Part shown: positions 16,681 to 24,885 of the stretch, piece by piece
Position numbering within the stretch: the first letter of the stretch is position 1
Layout of the letters: the number at the start of each line of letters is the position of its first letter
Assembly: GCA_026707585.1 (NCBI GenBank)
Contig: JAPOWQ010000057.1
Span: forward strand, 1-64,000
Source: Chloroflexota bacterium
GTDB lineage: Bacteria; Chloroflexota; UBA11872
Direction of reading: 5' to 3'
Length of the DNA stretch: 64,000 nt
Notes under the pieces: generated by a model
Told to the model about the DNA's origin: nothing
The model's database searches: none
What the model saw: the letters and a program-made list of their open reading frames with translations, nothing else
Translations under genes and position numbers: made by a program

Positions 16681-17295
16681 GTGAGGGATCCGACTGAAGG
16701 CGACCGCGAGCCGCCGCCCAGATCCCCCGACGATCCACCGGCAGGGCGCGACTGGCCCGAACCAGCCGATTCCAATGATCGGCCGCCCGCCACCGGAGGA
16801 TTGGGAGGCTTCGCCGCCGATTCGGGACTGGTCTACCGGCGCGTCGGCGCGTACGTCATCGACTCATTGCTCGTCGCCTTAACCACCACGGTCCTGGGGG
16901 TAGCCACCGGCATCATCAGCATGGACCTCGAAGCGCCGGCGATTGATCCGTCGCTGGCGCTGTGGATGCTGATCTTCGAGGTGCTCTATCGCTGGTCCGT
17001 GCAGTCGGCCTTTGGCGCGACCCTGGGCAAGCTGGCGCTGGGATTGCGGCTTGTCGCGGCGGACGGCGGCCCGGCGGGACCCTTGCGAATCCTGGTTCGT
17101 GAAATCGCCCTGGGCGCCATGCTTGGGGTCGCCCAAGCCACCGGCTGGGCCATCCTGCCGGCCCTGGTGCAGGTGCTGCTGGTGTACGTGGTAATCCATC
17201 GGCCGGACCGGCGCAGTCTCCACGACCTCACCGTACAGACGCGCGTAATCCGGGTTACGCCCGGCGATTCGGACACGCCAATGCGAGCGGCCTAG
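16681..17295 (+). CDS. RDD-family membrane protein
   Basis: 204 aa with a GTG start. About 45 charged, Pro-rich N-terminal residues precede the RDD domain: VYRRVGAYVIDSLLVALTT with the defining Arg and Asp, a second helix around PSLALWMLIFEVLYRW, then FGATLGKLALGLRLVAADGG and C-terminal helices ending HRPDRRSLHDL, the classical RDD tail. Family function is poorly defined; some members are ion antiporters. It is divergent from the HAD gene. Confidence 0.9.
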   Translation: MRDPTEGDREPPPRSPDDPPAGRDWPEPADSNDRPPATGGLGGFAADSGLVYRRVGAYVIDSLLVALTTTVLGVATGIISMDLEAPAIDPSLALWMLIFEVLYRWSVQSAFGATLGKLALGLRLVAADGGPAGPLRILVREIALGAMLGVAQATGWAILPALVQVLLVYVVIHRPDRRSLHDLTVQTRVIRVTPGDSDTPMRAA

Positions 17296-17304
17296 TCGGA
17301 AGGC

Positions 17305-17329
17305 GACCGCACGCGCGCTGCCTGCGGTC
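17305..17329. terminator. Hairpin between convergent genes
   Basis: GACCGCA (17305-17311) and TGCGGTC (17323-17329) form a perfect 7-bp stem with an 11-base loop, 10 bases after the RDD stop and before the convergent PLP-enzyme gene. There is no U-tract, so a role as terminator or transcript end stabiliser is inferred from position only. Confidence 0.35.
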
Positions 17330-17451
17330 ACCGAAGCCTTGCAGAGCGACATACGGCGCCGGTTGGCGGCTGTTGCACGTGAGACATTCCGCGCACCGGT
17401 GCGCTTGCGTGACACCAGACAGTTCCAGGCGTCGGCGAACGCGGTGGCGGT

Positions 17452-18528
17452 TCAGACGCCGGAGTCCTTGAGCCCGCTGCCGGTCGCCGCAATCAGTACT
17501 CGGTCGTCGGGGCCGATCTCGCCCGAGTCGCGCAGTCGCGCGGCCGCCGCGAAGGCCACGGCGGAGGTGTATTCGAGGTCCAGGCCCTCAAGCCGTGACA
17601 GTTCGGCGCGCGTGAGGCGCGCGGCCGCGTCATCGACGTCCACGATAGTCCCGCCCGAGGCCCGGACGGCCCGTAATACCTCGGCGCCGCGCGCTGGGCG
17701 GCCCACCGCCACGCCGCCGGCCACGGTGGGCTGCGCCTGAATGGTCACCGGTGCGCGCGCGCCCGCGGCGAATGCCGCGGACAGCGGCGCACAGGCCGAG
17801 GCCTGCGCGGCATGCAGCCGGGGCAGCGAGGCCGGGAAGCCCGCCGCCGCCAGTTCGCGAAAGGCCTTGAACGCGCCCAGCAGCAACCCGCCATTGCCCA
17901 CCGGCAGCACGATGTGCCGCGGCGGATCCCGCACGAGGGCGGCCGCGATCTCCAGGCCAAAGGTCTTGGTTCCCTCCACGAAGGCCGGGTGGCGGGCGTG
18001 CGAGGCATAGGCCACGTCGGGCGCGTGGGCGGCATGTTCGGCCGCCGTCGCCACGTCCTCGCGGGTGCCGGCAATGGCCACCACTTCGGCGCCGTAGCCG
18101 GCAATCTGGTCGCGCTTGGCCGCCGGCGCGGACTCGGGCACGAAGATCTGCGCGCGCAGGCCCGCGCGGGCCGCGTAGGCCGCCATGGCGGCGCCGGCGT
18201 TACCCGAGGAGTCCTCGACGATCGAGGTGACGCCCGCCCCGGCAAGCACGGCGATCACCGTCGCCGCGCCTCGGTCCTTGAACGATCCTGTCGGCGACAC
18301 GTACTCCAGCTTTGCCAGAACGCGCGACAAGCCGTTTGTGGAGCCCCAGCGCGGCAGCGGAATGATCGGCGTGTCGCCTTCGCCCAGGCTGACTTCCGGG
18401 ATGTTCACCGGAAGCCCAAGGGTGGGGCGATGCCGCCAGACGCCGGCGCGGGCCGGGTCTCGCAGCGACGCCCAGCCGCTCGCCGCGTCAGGCAGGGACG
18501 TTGGCTGCAGCGGCTCCGGCGGGTTCAT
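17452..18528 (-). CDS. Threonine synthase-like PLP-dependent enzyme
   Basis: 358 aa, fold-type II PLP enzyme. SLGEGDTPIIPLPR (47-60), the PLP lysine Lys84 in SPTGSFKDRGA, the SSGNAGAAMAAYAARAG block and the phosphate-binding loop PVGNGGLLLGAF follow the threonine synthase / threonine dehydratase order. It lacks the N-terminal zinc ribbon of some archaeal-type ThrC proteins. It may make threonine from O-phosphohomoserine or be a related lyase. Its ATG directly follows the stop of the upstream metallopeptidase gene. Confidence 0.87.
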   Translation of the reverse strand: MNPPEPLQPTSLPDAASGWASLRDPARAGVWRHRPTLGLPVNIPEVSLGEGDTPIIPLPRWGSTNGLSRVLAKLEYVSPTGSFKDRGAATVIAVLAGAGVTSIVEDSSGNAGAAMAAYAARAGLRAQIFVPESAPAAKRDQIAGYGAEVVAIAGTREDVATAAEHAAHAPDVAYASHARHPAFVEGTKTFGLEIAAALVRDPPRHIVLPVGNGGLLLGAFKAFRELAAAGFPASLPRLHAAQASACAPLSAAFAAGARAPVTIQAQPTVAGGVAVGRPARGAEVLRAVRASGGTIVDVDDAAARLTRAELSRLEGLDLEYTSAVAFAAAARLRDSGEIGPDDRVLIAATGSGLKDSGV

Positions 18529-18906
18529 CTAGGCGGCTCCCAGGCGTTCAAGGTCGGCATCGGACAAGCCGAAGAAATGGGCGAACTCGTGGATCACGGT
18601 GGCGCGAATCTCGTCTTTCAACTCCGTCACGTCGTCAAAAGCCGCGAGCAGGGGACCGCGGTAGATCGTGATGCGGTCCGGCAACACCATGTTGTAGCCC
18701 GAGGTTCGCTCGGTCAGCGGCACGCCGGAGTAGAGGCCGAACAAGGTGTAGCCCGGCGGCACGTCAGCGGCTTGCAGGTCGGCGTCCGACGGCCACTGTT
18801 CGATCAGCACATCCACGTTGGCCAGGCGGGCGCGCAGCGCTTCGGGAATCGAGGCAATAGCCTCCATGACCACGTCCTCAAAGGCAGCCGGGGTGAGCTT
18901 CGCCAC
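18529..18906 (-). CDS. Zincin-like metallopeptidase (PF06262 type)
   Basis: 125 aa from the GTG at 18906, matching the usual small size of the family. The zinc motif HEFAHFFG (HExxH) is near the C-terminus, preceded by the family's typical ITIYRGPLL and ELKDEIRATVI segments, with an upstream LFGLYSGVPLTERT block. It is a predicted minimal cytoplasmic metalloprotease of unknown target. The same frame stays open upstream to 20100 by antisense to the M16 gene; that extension is not real coding. It lies directly before the threonine synthase-like gene (stop touching start). Confidence 0.85.
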   Translation of the reverse strand: MAKLTPAAFEDVVMEAIASIPEALRARLANVDVLIEQWPSDADLQAADVPPGYTLFGLYSGVPLTERTSGYNMVLPDRITIYRGPLLAAFDDVTELKDEIRATVIHEFAHFFGLSDADLERLGAA

Positions 18907-18984
18907 GGTTACCTCACGCTCCACGGAGTCGCCAGGCCCCTGTGATAGCATCCCGCGCCCTCGAACCGGGAGCCACGCGCCAGC

Positions 18985-20271
18985 ATGGATGACGTGCGCG
19001 AGCACGCGCTCGCGAACGGGCTGGCGGTGCTGACCCGCGAGGTGCACACCGCCCCCATCGCCACCTTCTTCGTCTGGTACCGGGTCGGCGCGCGGGATGA
19101 ACCCCAAGGCATGAGCGGCGCTTCCCACTGGGTCGAGCACATGATGTTCAAGCGTACCCAGCGGCTGGCCCCGGGGGATATCGGCCGCATGGTGGAAGGC
19201 GTGGGCGGCACCTTCAACGCCTTCACGTACGAGGACGCCACCGCTTACCACGAAACCCTCCCGGCTGAGCACCTGGACCTGGCGCTGGAGATCGAGTCGG
19301 ACCGCATGCTCAATGCCGTCTTTGACCCCGACGACGTTGAAGCCGAGCGCACGGTCATCATCTCCGAACGCGAGGGGCATGAAGCCTCGCCCATGTTCCG
19401 GCTGATGGAGGCGGTGGAATCCGCGGCCTTCACGGTGCATCCCTACGGCCACGGCGTGATTGGCAGCAAGGCGGACCTGCGCTCGATGACGCGGGACGAC
19501 CTGTTCGGCCATTACCAGCGACATTACGGACCCAGCAACGCCGTGATCGTGGCAGTCGGGGACTTTGACACGGGCGATCTGCTGAATCGAATCGAGCAGC
19601 GCTTCGGCGGGTTCGCGGCCAACGGCCAGCCGCCATGCCTGGCCGAGCCAGAGCCTGCCCAGGACGAGGCGCGGCGCGTGGAAGTCCATCATCCCGGGCC
19701 CTTCCCGGTGCTGATGCTCTGTCACCACACGCCGGAACGCGCGCACGCGGACTGCGCGCCGCTGCTGGTGTTGAACGCGCTGCTTTCCGGACCCCCCAGC
19801 GGCCCGTTTGGCGGCGGCGGCACGCTGCGCACGTCGCGGCTCTACCAGCGATTCGTCGCCTCGGGAATCGCCGCGTCGGTCGGCGCCGACGTGGGCGTGA
19901 ACATCGATCCGTCCCTCCATCGGGTCGTGGTGATCCTGCATCCGGGCGGCGAGCCGGAGCCGATTGAGGAGGCCGTACTGGACGAGATCCAGCGGCTGCA
20001 CGACAAGGCGCCCAGCCAGGCGGAGCTTGACCGCGTGGTTCGGCAAACCTACGCCAAGCGGGCCATCACGCTGGAAAGCGTTACAGCCCAGGCCGTGCAA
20101 TTGGGGATGCTGGAGATGGCCGCCAGCTGGCGGCTATCGCAGACGCTGACGGACGACTTACAGCGGGTGACCCCGGCCGACGTGCAGCGCGTCGCGCGGA
20201 CGTATCTGCGCGAGGCATCGCGGGTCACCGGCTGGTTCCTGCCGGCGGCGGCCAACGGCGCGGCCGCGTGA
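18985..20271 (+). CDS. M16-family zinc peptidase, catalytic subunit
   Basis: 428 aa. The inverted zinc motif HxxEH is HWVEH at residues 48-52, within GASHWVEHMMFKRT. The downstream Glu ligand region is EAERTVIISEREG about 75 residues later. The layout matches the bacterial two-gene M16B peptidases that resemble the mitochondrial processing peptidase beta subunit. The next gene overlaps by four bases and encodes the partner, so the two very likely form a heterodimer. No signal peptide is visible, so it is probably cytoplasmic. Confidence 0.93.
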   Translation: MDDVREHALANGLAVLTREVHTAPIATFFVWYRVGARDEPQGMSGASHWVEHMMFKRTQRLAPGDIGRMVEGVGGTFNAFTYEDATAYHETLPAEHLDLALEIESDRMLNAVFDPDDVEAERTVIISEREGHEASPMFRLMEAVESAAFTVHPYGHGVIGSKADLRSMTRDDLFGHYQRHYGPSNAVIVAVGDFDTGDLLNRIEQRFGGFAANGQPPCLAEPEPAQDEARRVEVHHPGPFPVLMLCHHTPERAHADCAPLLVLNALLSGPPSGPFGGGGTLRTSRLYQRFVASGIAASVGADVGVNIDPSLHRVVVILHPGGEPEPIEEAVLDEIQRLHDKAPSQAELDRVVRQTYAKRAITLESVTAQAVQLGMLEMAASWRLSQTLTDDLQRVTPADVQRVARTYLREASRVTGWFLPAAANGAAA

Positions 20272-21584
20272 CGTCCGGCGCCCGGCACGCCATCAACGCG
20301 GACAGCGTCGCGCGCCACTTGCTGGCCAACGGCGCGACGCTGCTGGTCTATCCGAACCCGGCCTCGCCGTCGGTGGCGATCGGCGCCTACCACGCAGCGG
20401 GCGCCGTGCTGGAGACGCGCGAGCACGCCGGCCTGGCCAGCCTGACGGCCGACGCCCTGAACCGCGGGACGGCCAACCGCACGTTCCTTGAATTCAGCGA
20501 AGAGTTGGACCAGGTGGGAGCCTCGCTGGCGTTCCACGCCGACACCGAGTACGCCGCCCTGGGCGGCCGCGCGCTGGCCGAGGACCTGGATTTGCTGTTG
20601 ACCCTGGCGACCGACGTCCTGGAGCACCCGACCTTTCCCGATGACGAAGTGGGGCGCGTGCGCGAGCAAACGCTGACGGTGCTGGCCCACGCCGACGACA
20701 ACCCCGGGTCGCGGGCAGCCCGACGCTTTCGGGAGCTGCTGTACGGCGGGAGCAACCCTAACGGCTGGCCGGAAGACGGCTACGCGGAAACCGTTCGCGA
20801 GTTTCAGGCTGACGACCTGCGAGCGTTTCACGCGCGCGCCTACTCACCGGCCTCGTTGGTGCTGGCCGTGGTGGGCGCGGTGGATCCGCCAGCCGTGCGC
20901 GACCTGGTTGAACGCACGATAGGCGCCTGGCACGCGAGTCCGGACGCCGCGACCGCCGCCGACTGGCGAACGGCGCTGGATGTGGCCGACGCACCGCCGG
21001 CCGCGCTTGCCGAGCCGCGGCGCGAAGACCTGACCATCGAGGGCAAGACCCAGACCGAGTTCCTGCTGGGCTGGCTGGGGATCCGGCGCACAGATCCGTC
21101 CTACCACGCGACCATCGTCGCCAACTTCATCCTCGGCCAGTTGGGCCTGGGCGGACGCATCGGCTCGAACGTTCGCGACACGCAGGGGCTGGCCTATCAC
21201 GCCTCCAGCTACGCGGTGCCCGGCCTGACCCGGCAGCCCTGGTCGATCCGGGCGGGGATCAACCCGGCGAATGTGGACCGGGCTATCGAGGCCAGCCTGC
21301 ACGAGGCGCGGCAGCTGGCCGAGACCCCGCCCGACGCCGAGGAGCTGCAACTCAGCAAGCAGGCCCTGATCGGTTCGCTCCCGCTGCGCCTGGAACGCAA
21401 CGACGGCATTGCCAACATGCTGCTGACAATGGAGCGCTATGGGCTGGGCCTGGACCACCTGGGCGCCTACCCCGGCCTGATCGACTCGGTATCGGCGGAC
21501 GATGTGCGAGAGGTGACCGCCGCCGTAATGTCCGATCCGGCCTACACGCTGGTGACCGCCGGACCGCAGCTACCGAATGGCTAG
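20268..21584 (+). CDS. M16-family peptidase, non-catalytic partner subunit
   Basis: 438 aa with a GTG start overlapping the stop of the previous gene (GTGA at 20268-20271). The M16 fold is kept, but the zinc motif is gone: where HxxEH should be, the sequence reads HAGLASLTADALNRGT. It keeps the substrate-side Arg/Tyr motif, GRIGSNVRDTQGLAYHASSYA, in two blocks. This matches the inactive alpha-type partner of paired M16B peptidases. Confidence 0.92.
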   Translation: MTSGARHAINADSVARHLLANGATLLVYPNPASPSVAIGAYHAAGAVLETREHAGLASLTADALNRGTANRTFLEFSEELDQVGASLAFHADTEYAALGGRALAEDLDLLLTLATDVLEHPTFPDDEVGRVREQTLTVLAHADDNPGSRAARRFRELLYGGSNPNGWPEDGYAETVREFQADDLRAFHARAYSPASLVLAVVGAVDPPAVRDLVERTIGAWHASPDAATAADWRTALDVADAPPAALAEPRREDLTIEGKTQTEFLLGWLGIRRTDPSYHATIVANFILGQLGLGGRIGSNVRDTQGLAYHASSYAVPGLTRQPWSIRAGINPANVDRAIEASLHEARQLAETPPDAEELQLSKQALIGSLPLRLERNDGIANMLLTMERYGLGLDHLGAYPGLIDSVSADDVREVTAAVMSDPAYTLVTAGPQLPNG

Positions 21585-21835
21585 GCGCGGACTCAACGCC
21601 GCCCCCCTGTCGGGCGAGGCTGCGAGCTACCTGTTGGGCTGATCAGCGAAAGGAAAGGACCGTCAGCCCTTCGTTGTCGCGACTTGCTGAGCACTGGCGG
21701 CCTGGCGCTCCGGCATTTGACGCGTGACTTAAACTTCACCAGGACTGGGCAGGCGGTGGGCGGCCGCTTGAGCTACGGACTGAAGTGTGTGACCGATGAA
21801 CGCTCCGATGTCCGCACCCGTTCCACGGTGATCCG

Positions 21836-22696
21836 ATGACTACTACGTCCCCGCCCACCTCTGTCCCGTCCCTGGCCGCGGTCATGCAACGGGCGGGCGG
21901 CGAGAATTTCCCCGTGGCGTCGCGGCTGTTACCCGGTCACCTGCGTCGGCACCTGCACAACATCTACGGCTTCGCCCGCCTGACCGATCAACTGGGCGAC
22001 TACGCCGAGGGCGACCGGCTGGCGCTGCTGGACTGGCTGGACGGCGAGGTCGATGCCGTCTACAACGGCGGCCTGCCCAGCCACGACGTGATGCGGCGCA
22101 TTGTTCCGACGGTGGCGCGCTACTCGATCCCCGAGGCGCCGTTCCGGGCGCTCATCAACGCCAACCGGCAGGACCAACGGGTCACGCGCTACGCGACGTA
22201 CGAGAAGCTGACCGCCTATTGCGAACTCTCCGCCAACCCCGTCGGTCACCTGGTGCTGCACGTCTTCGAGGCGGCCACGCCGGAGCGATTCTGGCTTTCG
22301 GACATGATCTGCACGGCCCTGCAGCTGACCGAGCACTGGCAGGACGTGGCCGAGGACTACCGGATGGACCGGGTGTACCTGCCGCTGGAGGACCTGGAGC
22401 GCTTCGACTGCTCGCTTGACGCGATCGCCCAACGCCAGCCAACCAGTGAGTTTCGGGCGTTGATGCAGTTCGAGGTGGACCGCGCCTGGAAACTGTTCGA
22501 TCAGGGCGCGACGCTGGTGCGGACCCTGCCCGGCGTCCGCGGCATGGCCATCGCGGCATTTATCGAGGGCGGGCGGGCGGCCTTGCAGGCGATCCGCCTC
22601 GCCGACTACAACGTGCTGACCGAGAATCCTCGGCCAGGCGCCCGCGCAAAGGCTCGCGCGGCGCTGCGGGTGTTGCGACTGGCGCTGGACTGGTAA
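21836..22696 (+). CDS. hpnC: HpnC, squalene/hydroxysqualene synthase-type prenyl transferase
   Basis: 286 aa. Squalene/phytoene synthase fold with an HpnC-type N-terminus (GGENFPVASRLLP), a first acidic region LTDQLGDYAEG and a second one ALQLTEHWQDVAEDYRM. HpnC works with HpnD and HpnE to make squalene from farnesyl diphosphate; HpnC turns presqualene diphosphate into hydroxysqualene. It is the first gene of a tight plus-strand run hpnC-hpnD-hpnE-shc; the next start is three bases after its stop. The upstream 250 bases hold no clear promoter that I could define. Confidence 0.93.
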   Translation: MTTTSPPTSVPSLAAVMQRAGGENFPVASRLLPGHLRRHLHNIYGFARLTDQLGDYAEGDRLALLDWLDGEVDAVYNGGLPSHDVMRRIVPTVARYSIPEAPFRALINANRQDQRVTRYATYEKLTAYCELSANPVGHLVLHVFEAATPERFWLSDMICTALQLTEHWQDVAEDYRMDRVYLPLEDLERFDCSLDAIAQRQPTSEFRALMQFEVDRAWKLFDQGATLVRTLPGVRGMAIAAFIEGGRAALQAIRLADYNVLTENPRPGARAKARAALRVLRLALDW

Positions 22697-22699
22697 CGG

Positions 22700-23536
22700 A
22701 TGGACGCGGCCGCGGCCTACGCCCACTGCGAACACATTACGCGCACGCAGGCCGGCAATTTCTATTGGGGTATCCGCCTGTTGCCGGGGCCGAAGCGACG
22801 GGCGCTGTGCGCGGTCTACGCGCTGGCGCGCGAGATTGACGACATCGGCGACGGCGACCTGCCAACCGAAGCCAAGGCCAGGGCGCTGGGCGCTGCGCGT
22901 GACCGGCTGGCGGATATCGGGCCTGATGCCGAGGAACCGGTGCTCGCCGCGCTCGGGCACGCATCCCAGCAGCTACCCATTCCGCTGTCGGCCTTCGGCG
23001 AGTTGATCGACGGCGTGGAGATGGACGTGCGCGGCACGTCCTATGAGACGTTCGACGACCTGGTGGTGTATTGCCGTCGGGTGGCCGGCACCATCGGCCG
23101 GTTGTCGCTGGGCGTGTTCGGCGCCGAGAACATGCAACGCGCGTCCCCGCTGGCCGACGCCCTCGGTGTCGCCCTGCAACTCACCAACATCCTGCGGGAC
23201 GTGCGGGAGGACTTTCAGAACGGCCGCATCTACCTCCCGCGAGAGGACTTGCGCCGCTTCGACTGCACGCTGAATCCTGACGCACCGCCCGCCTCAAGGT
23301 TCCCGGAGATGATTCGCTTCCAGACCGGACGCGCCGGCGAGTGGTTCGACGAGGGCCTGCGGCTGCGGCCGATGCTGGACCCGCGCAGTTCCGCCTGCGC
23401 CGGCGCGATGGCGGGAATCTACCGGCGGGTGCTGCGGCGCATCGAACGCGATCCGGCGGCCGTCTTGCGCGGCCGGGTGACGCTGCCGGCCTGGGAGAAG
23501 GCGCTGGTGGCGGCGCAAAGTCTGGCGGGCGGGTGA
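22700..23536 (+). CDS. hpnD: HpnD, presqualene diphosphate synthase
   Basis: 278 aa. It joins two farnesyl diphosphates into presqualene diphosphate, the first squalene step of the HpnCDE route. The two Asp-rich motifs are clear: LAREIDDIGDGD near residue 42-53 and LTNILRDVREDF (about 161-172), followed by GRIYLPREDLRRFDC. Its start is three bases after hpnC, and the next gene overlaps its stop. Confidence 0.95.
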   Translation: MDAAAAYAHCEHITRTQAGNFYWGIRLLPGPKRRALCAVYALAREIDDIGDGDLPTEAKARALGAARDRLADIGPDAEEPVLAALGHASQQLPIPLSAFGELIDGVEMDVRGTSYETFDDLVVYCRRVAGTIGRLSLGVFGAENMQRASPLADALGVALQLTNILRDVREDFQNGRIYLPREDLRRFDCTLNPDAPPASRFPEMIRFQTGRAGEWFDEGLRLRPMLDPRSSACAGAMAGIYRRVLRRIERDPAAVLRGRVTLPAWEKALVAAQSLAGG

Positions 23537-24885
23537 GCGGCTCGCGGGTCGTGGTGGCTGGCGGTGGGCTGGCCGGGATCAGCGCGGCCCTGGCGTTGGC
23601 CGACGCGGGCCTGCGGGTGACGCTGCTGGAAGCGCGCGGACGCCTGGGCGGGGCTACCTACTCATTTCAGCGCGACGGGCTCTGGCTTGACAACGGCCAG
23701 CACGTCTTTCTGCGTTGCTGCACGGCCTATCGAGCGTTCATCGAGCGCATCGGGTCCGGTGACCTGGTAACGCTCCAACGCCGGCTCGACATCCCGGTGA
23801 TCCACCCCGACCGCGGGGTCAGCCGGCTGGCTCGCTCAGATCTGCCGGCGCCCCTGCACCTGGGACCGAGCCTGGCGGCCTACCGGCATCTCAGCCGCCT
23901 GGACAAGCTGCGCATGGCGCGCGCCGCGGCAGCGCTGGCGCGGCTGGATCTGGGCGACCGAAGCCTCGACCGGGAGACCTTCGGCGGCTGGCTGCGGAAG
24001 TTCGGCACGTCGCCGCGAGCGCTGGAGGCGCTTTGGGACCTGATCGTCCTCCCGACATTGAACCTGACCTCCGACGAGGCCTCGCTCTGGCAGAGCGCCA
24101 TGGTGTTCCAGGTTGGGCTGCTGACCGATGGGCCCGCCGCGGACCTCGGCTACACCACGGTGCCGTTGGGCGAGGCGCACGGCGCCCGAGCGGCGGCCGC
24201 GCTGGCGGCGGCCGGCGTCGACGTGCGACTCAACGCCGCGGTATCCGGTATCGAGCGGCGGGATGGTGCGGATGTCCAGGTGCGCGTGGGCGGTGAGTGC
24301 CTCCGGGCGTCGGCCCTGGTCCTGGCCGTGCCGCACGAGCCGGCGGCCCGACTGGTGCCGACGGAGGTTCATGCGAACGCCGAGAGCTTCGCCGACCTGG
24401 GGCACAGCCCGATCGTCAACCTGCACGTGATCTACGACCAGCCCGTGATGGACCACGCCTTCGCCGCCGGCGTGGGCACCCCGGTCCAGTGGGTGTTTGA
24501 CCGCAGCGGCGCGGCGGGTTTGACTATGGGCCAGTGTCTGGCCGTTTCGCTTTCGGGCGCCACGGCGTACGCCGCGCGCCCGACGGAGGAGTTGCGCGCG
24601 ATGTTCCTTCCCGAACTCGCGCGGCTGTTCCCCAGGGCCGCCGAAGCGCGCGTGACCGCGTTCTATGTCACTCGAGAGCACCGCGCCACCTTTCGACCAT
24701 CGCCCGGCTCGCTGCGGCTGCGTCCGCGCGCAACCACTGCCGACCCGCGCATCGCGTTGGCCGGCGCGTGGACCGATACCGGCTGGCCGGCCACGATGGA
24801 GGGGGCGGTGCGCAGTGGCCGGCAGGCGGCACGTAGCGTGCTGCTGGCTCTCGGCCGCGAACGGCACCTCCCGACGGCCGCATGA
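23533..24885 (+). CDS. hpnE: HpnE, FAD-dependent hydroxysqualene dehydroxylase
   Basis: 450 aa from the GTG at 23533 that overlaps the hpnD stop (GTGA). An N-terminal FAD-binding motif VVVAGGGLAGISAALALADAG and the second part LLEARGRLGGATYSF match amine-oxidase/phytoene-desaturase-like flavoproteins. The C-terminal FAD motif is RIALAGAWTDTGWPATMEGAVRSG in two adjoining blocks. HpnE reduces hydroxysqualene to squalene. The frame also stays open upstream to 23341 inside hpnD, but that part is out-of-frame shadow of hpnD. Confidence 0.94.
   Translation: MSGSRVVVAGGGLAGISAALALADAGLRVTLLEARGRLGGATYSFQRDGLWLDNGQHVFLRCCTAYRAFIERIGSGDLVTLQRRLDIPVIHPDRGVSRLARSDLPAPLHLGPSLAAYRHLSRLDKLRMARAAAALARLDLGDRSLDRETFGGWLRKFGTSPRALEALWDLIVLPTLNLTSDEASLWQSAMVFQVGLLTDGPAADLGYTTVPLGEAHGARAAAALAAAGVDVRLNAAVSGIERRDGADVQVRVGGECLRASALVLAVPHEPAARLVPTEVHANAESFADLGHSPIVNLHVIYDQPVMDHAFAAGVGTPVQWVFDRSGAAGLTMGQCLAVSLSGATAYAARPTEELRAMFLPELARLFPRAAEARVTAFYVTREHRATFRPSPGSLRLRPRATTADPRIALAGAWTDTGWPATMEGAVRSGRQAARSVLLALGRERHLPTAA

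Noticed and set aside
18907-20100. N-terminal extension of the zincin metallopeptidase
   Set aside because: Antisense to the M16 peptidase; the known family is about 120 aa and a GTG at 18906 gives that length.
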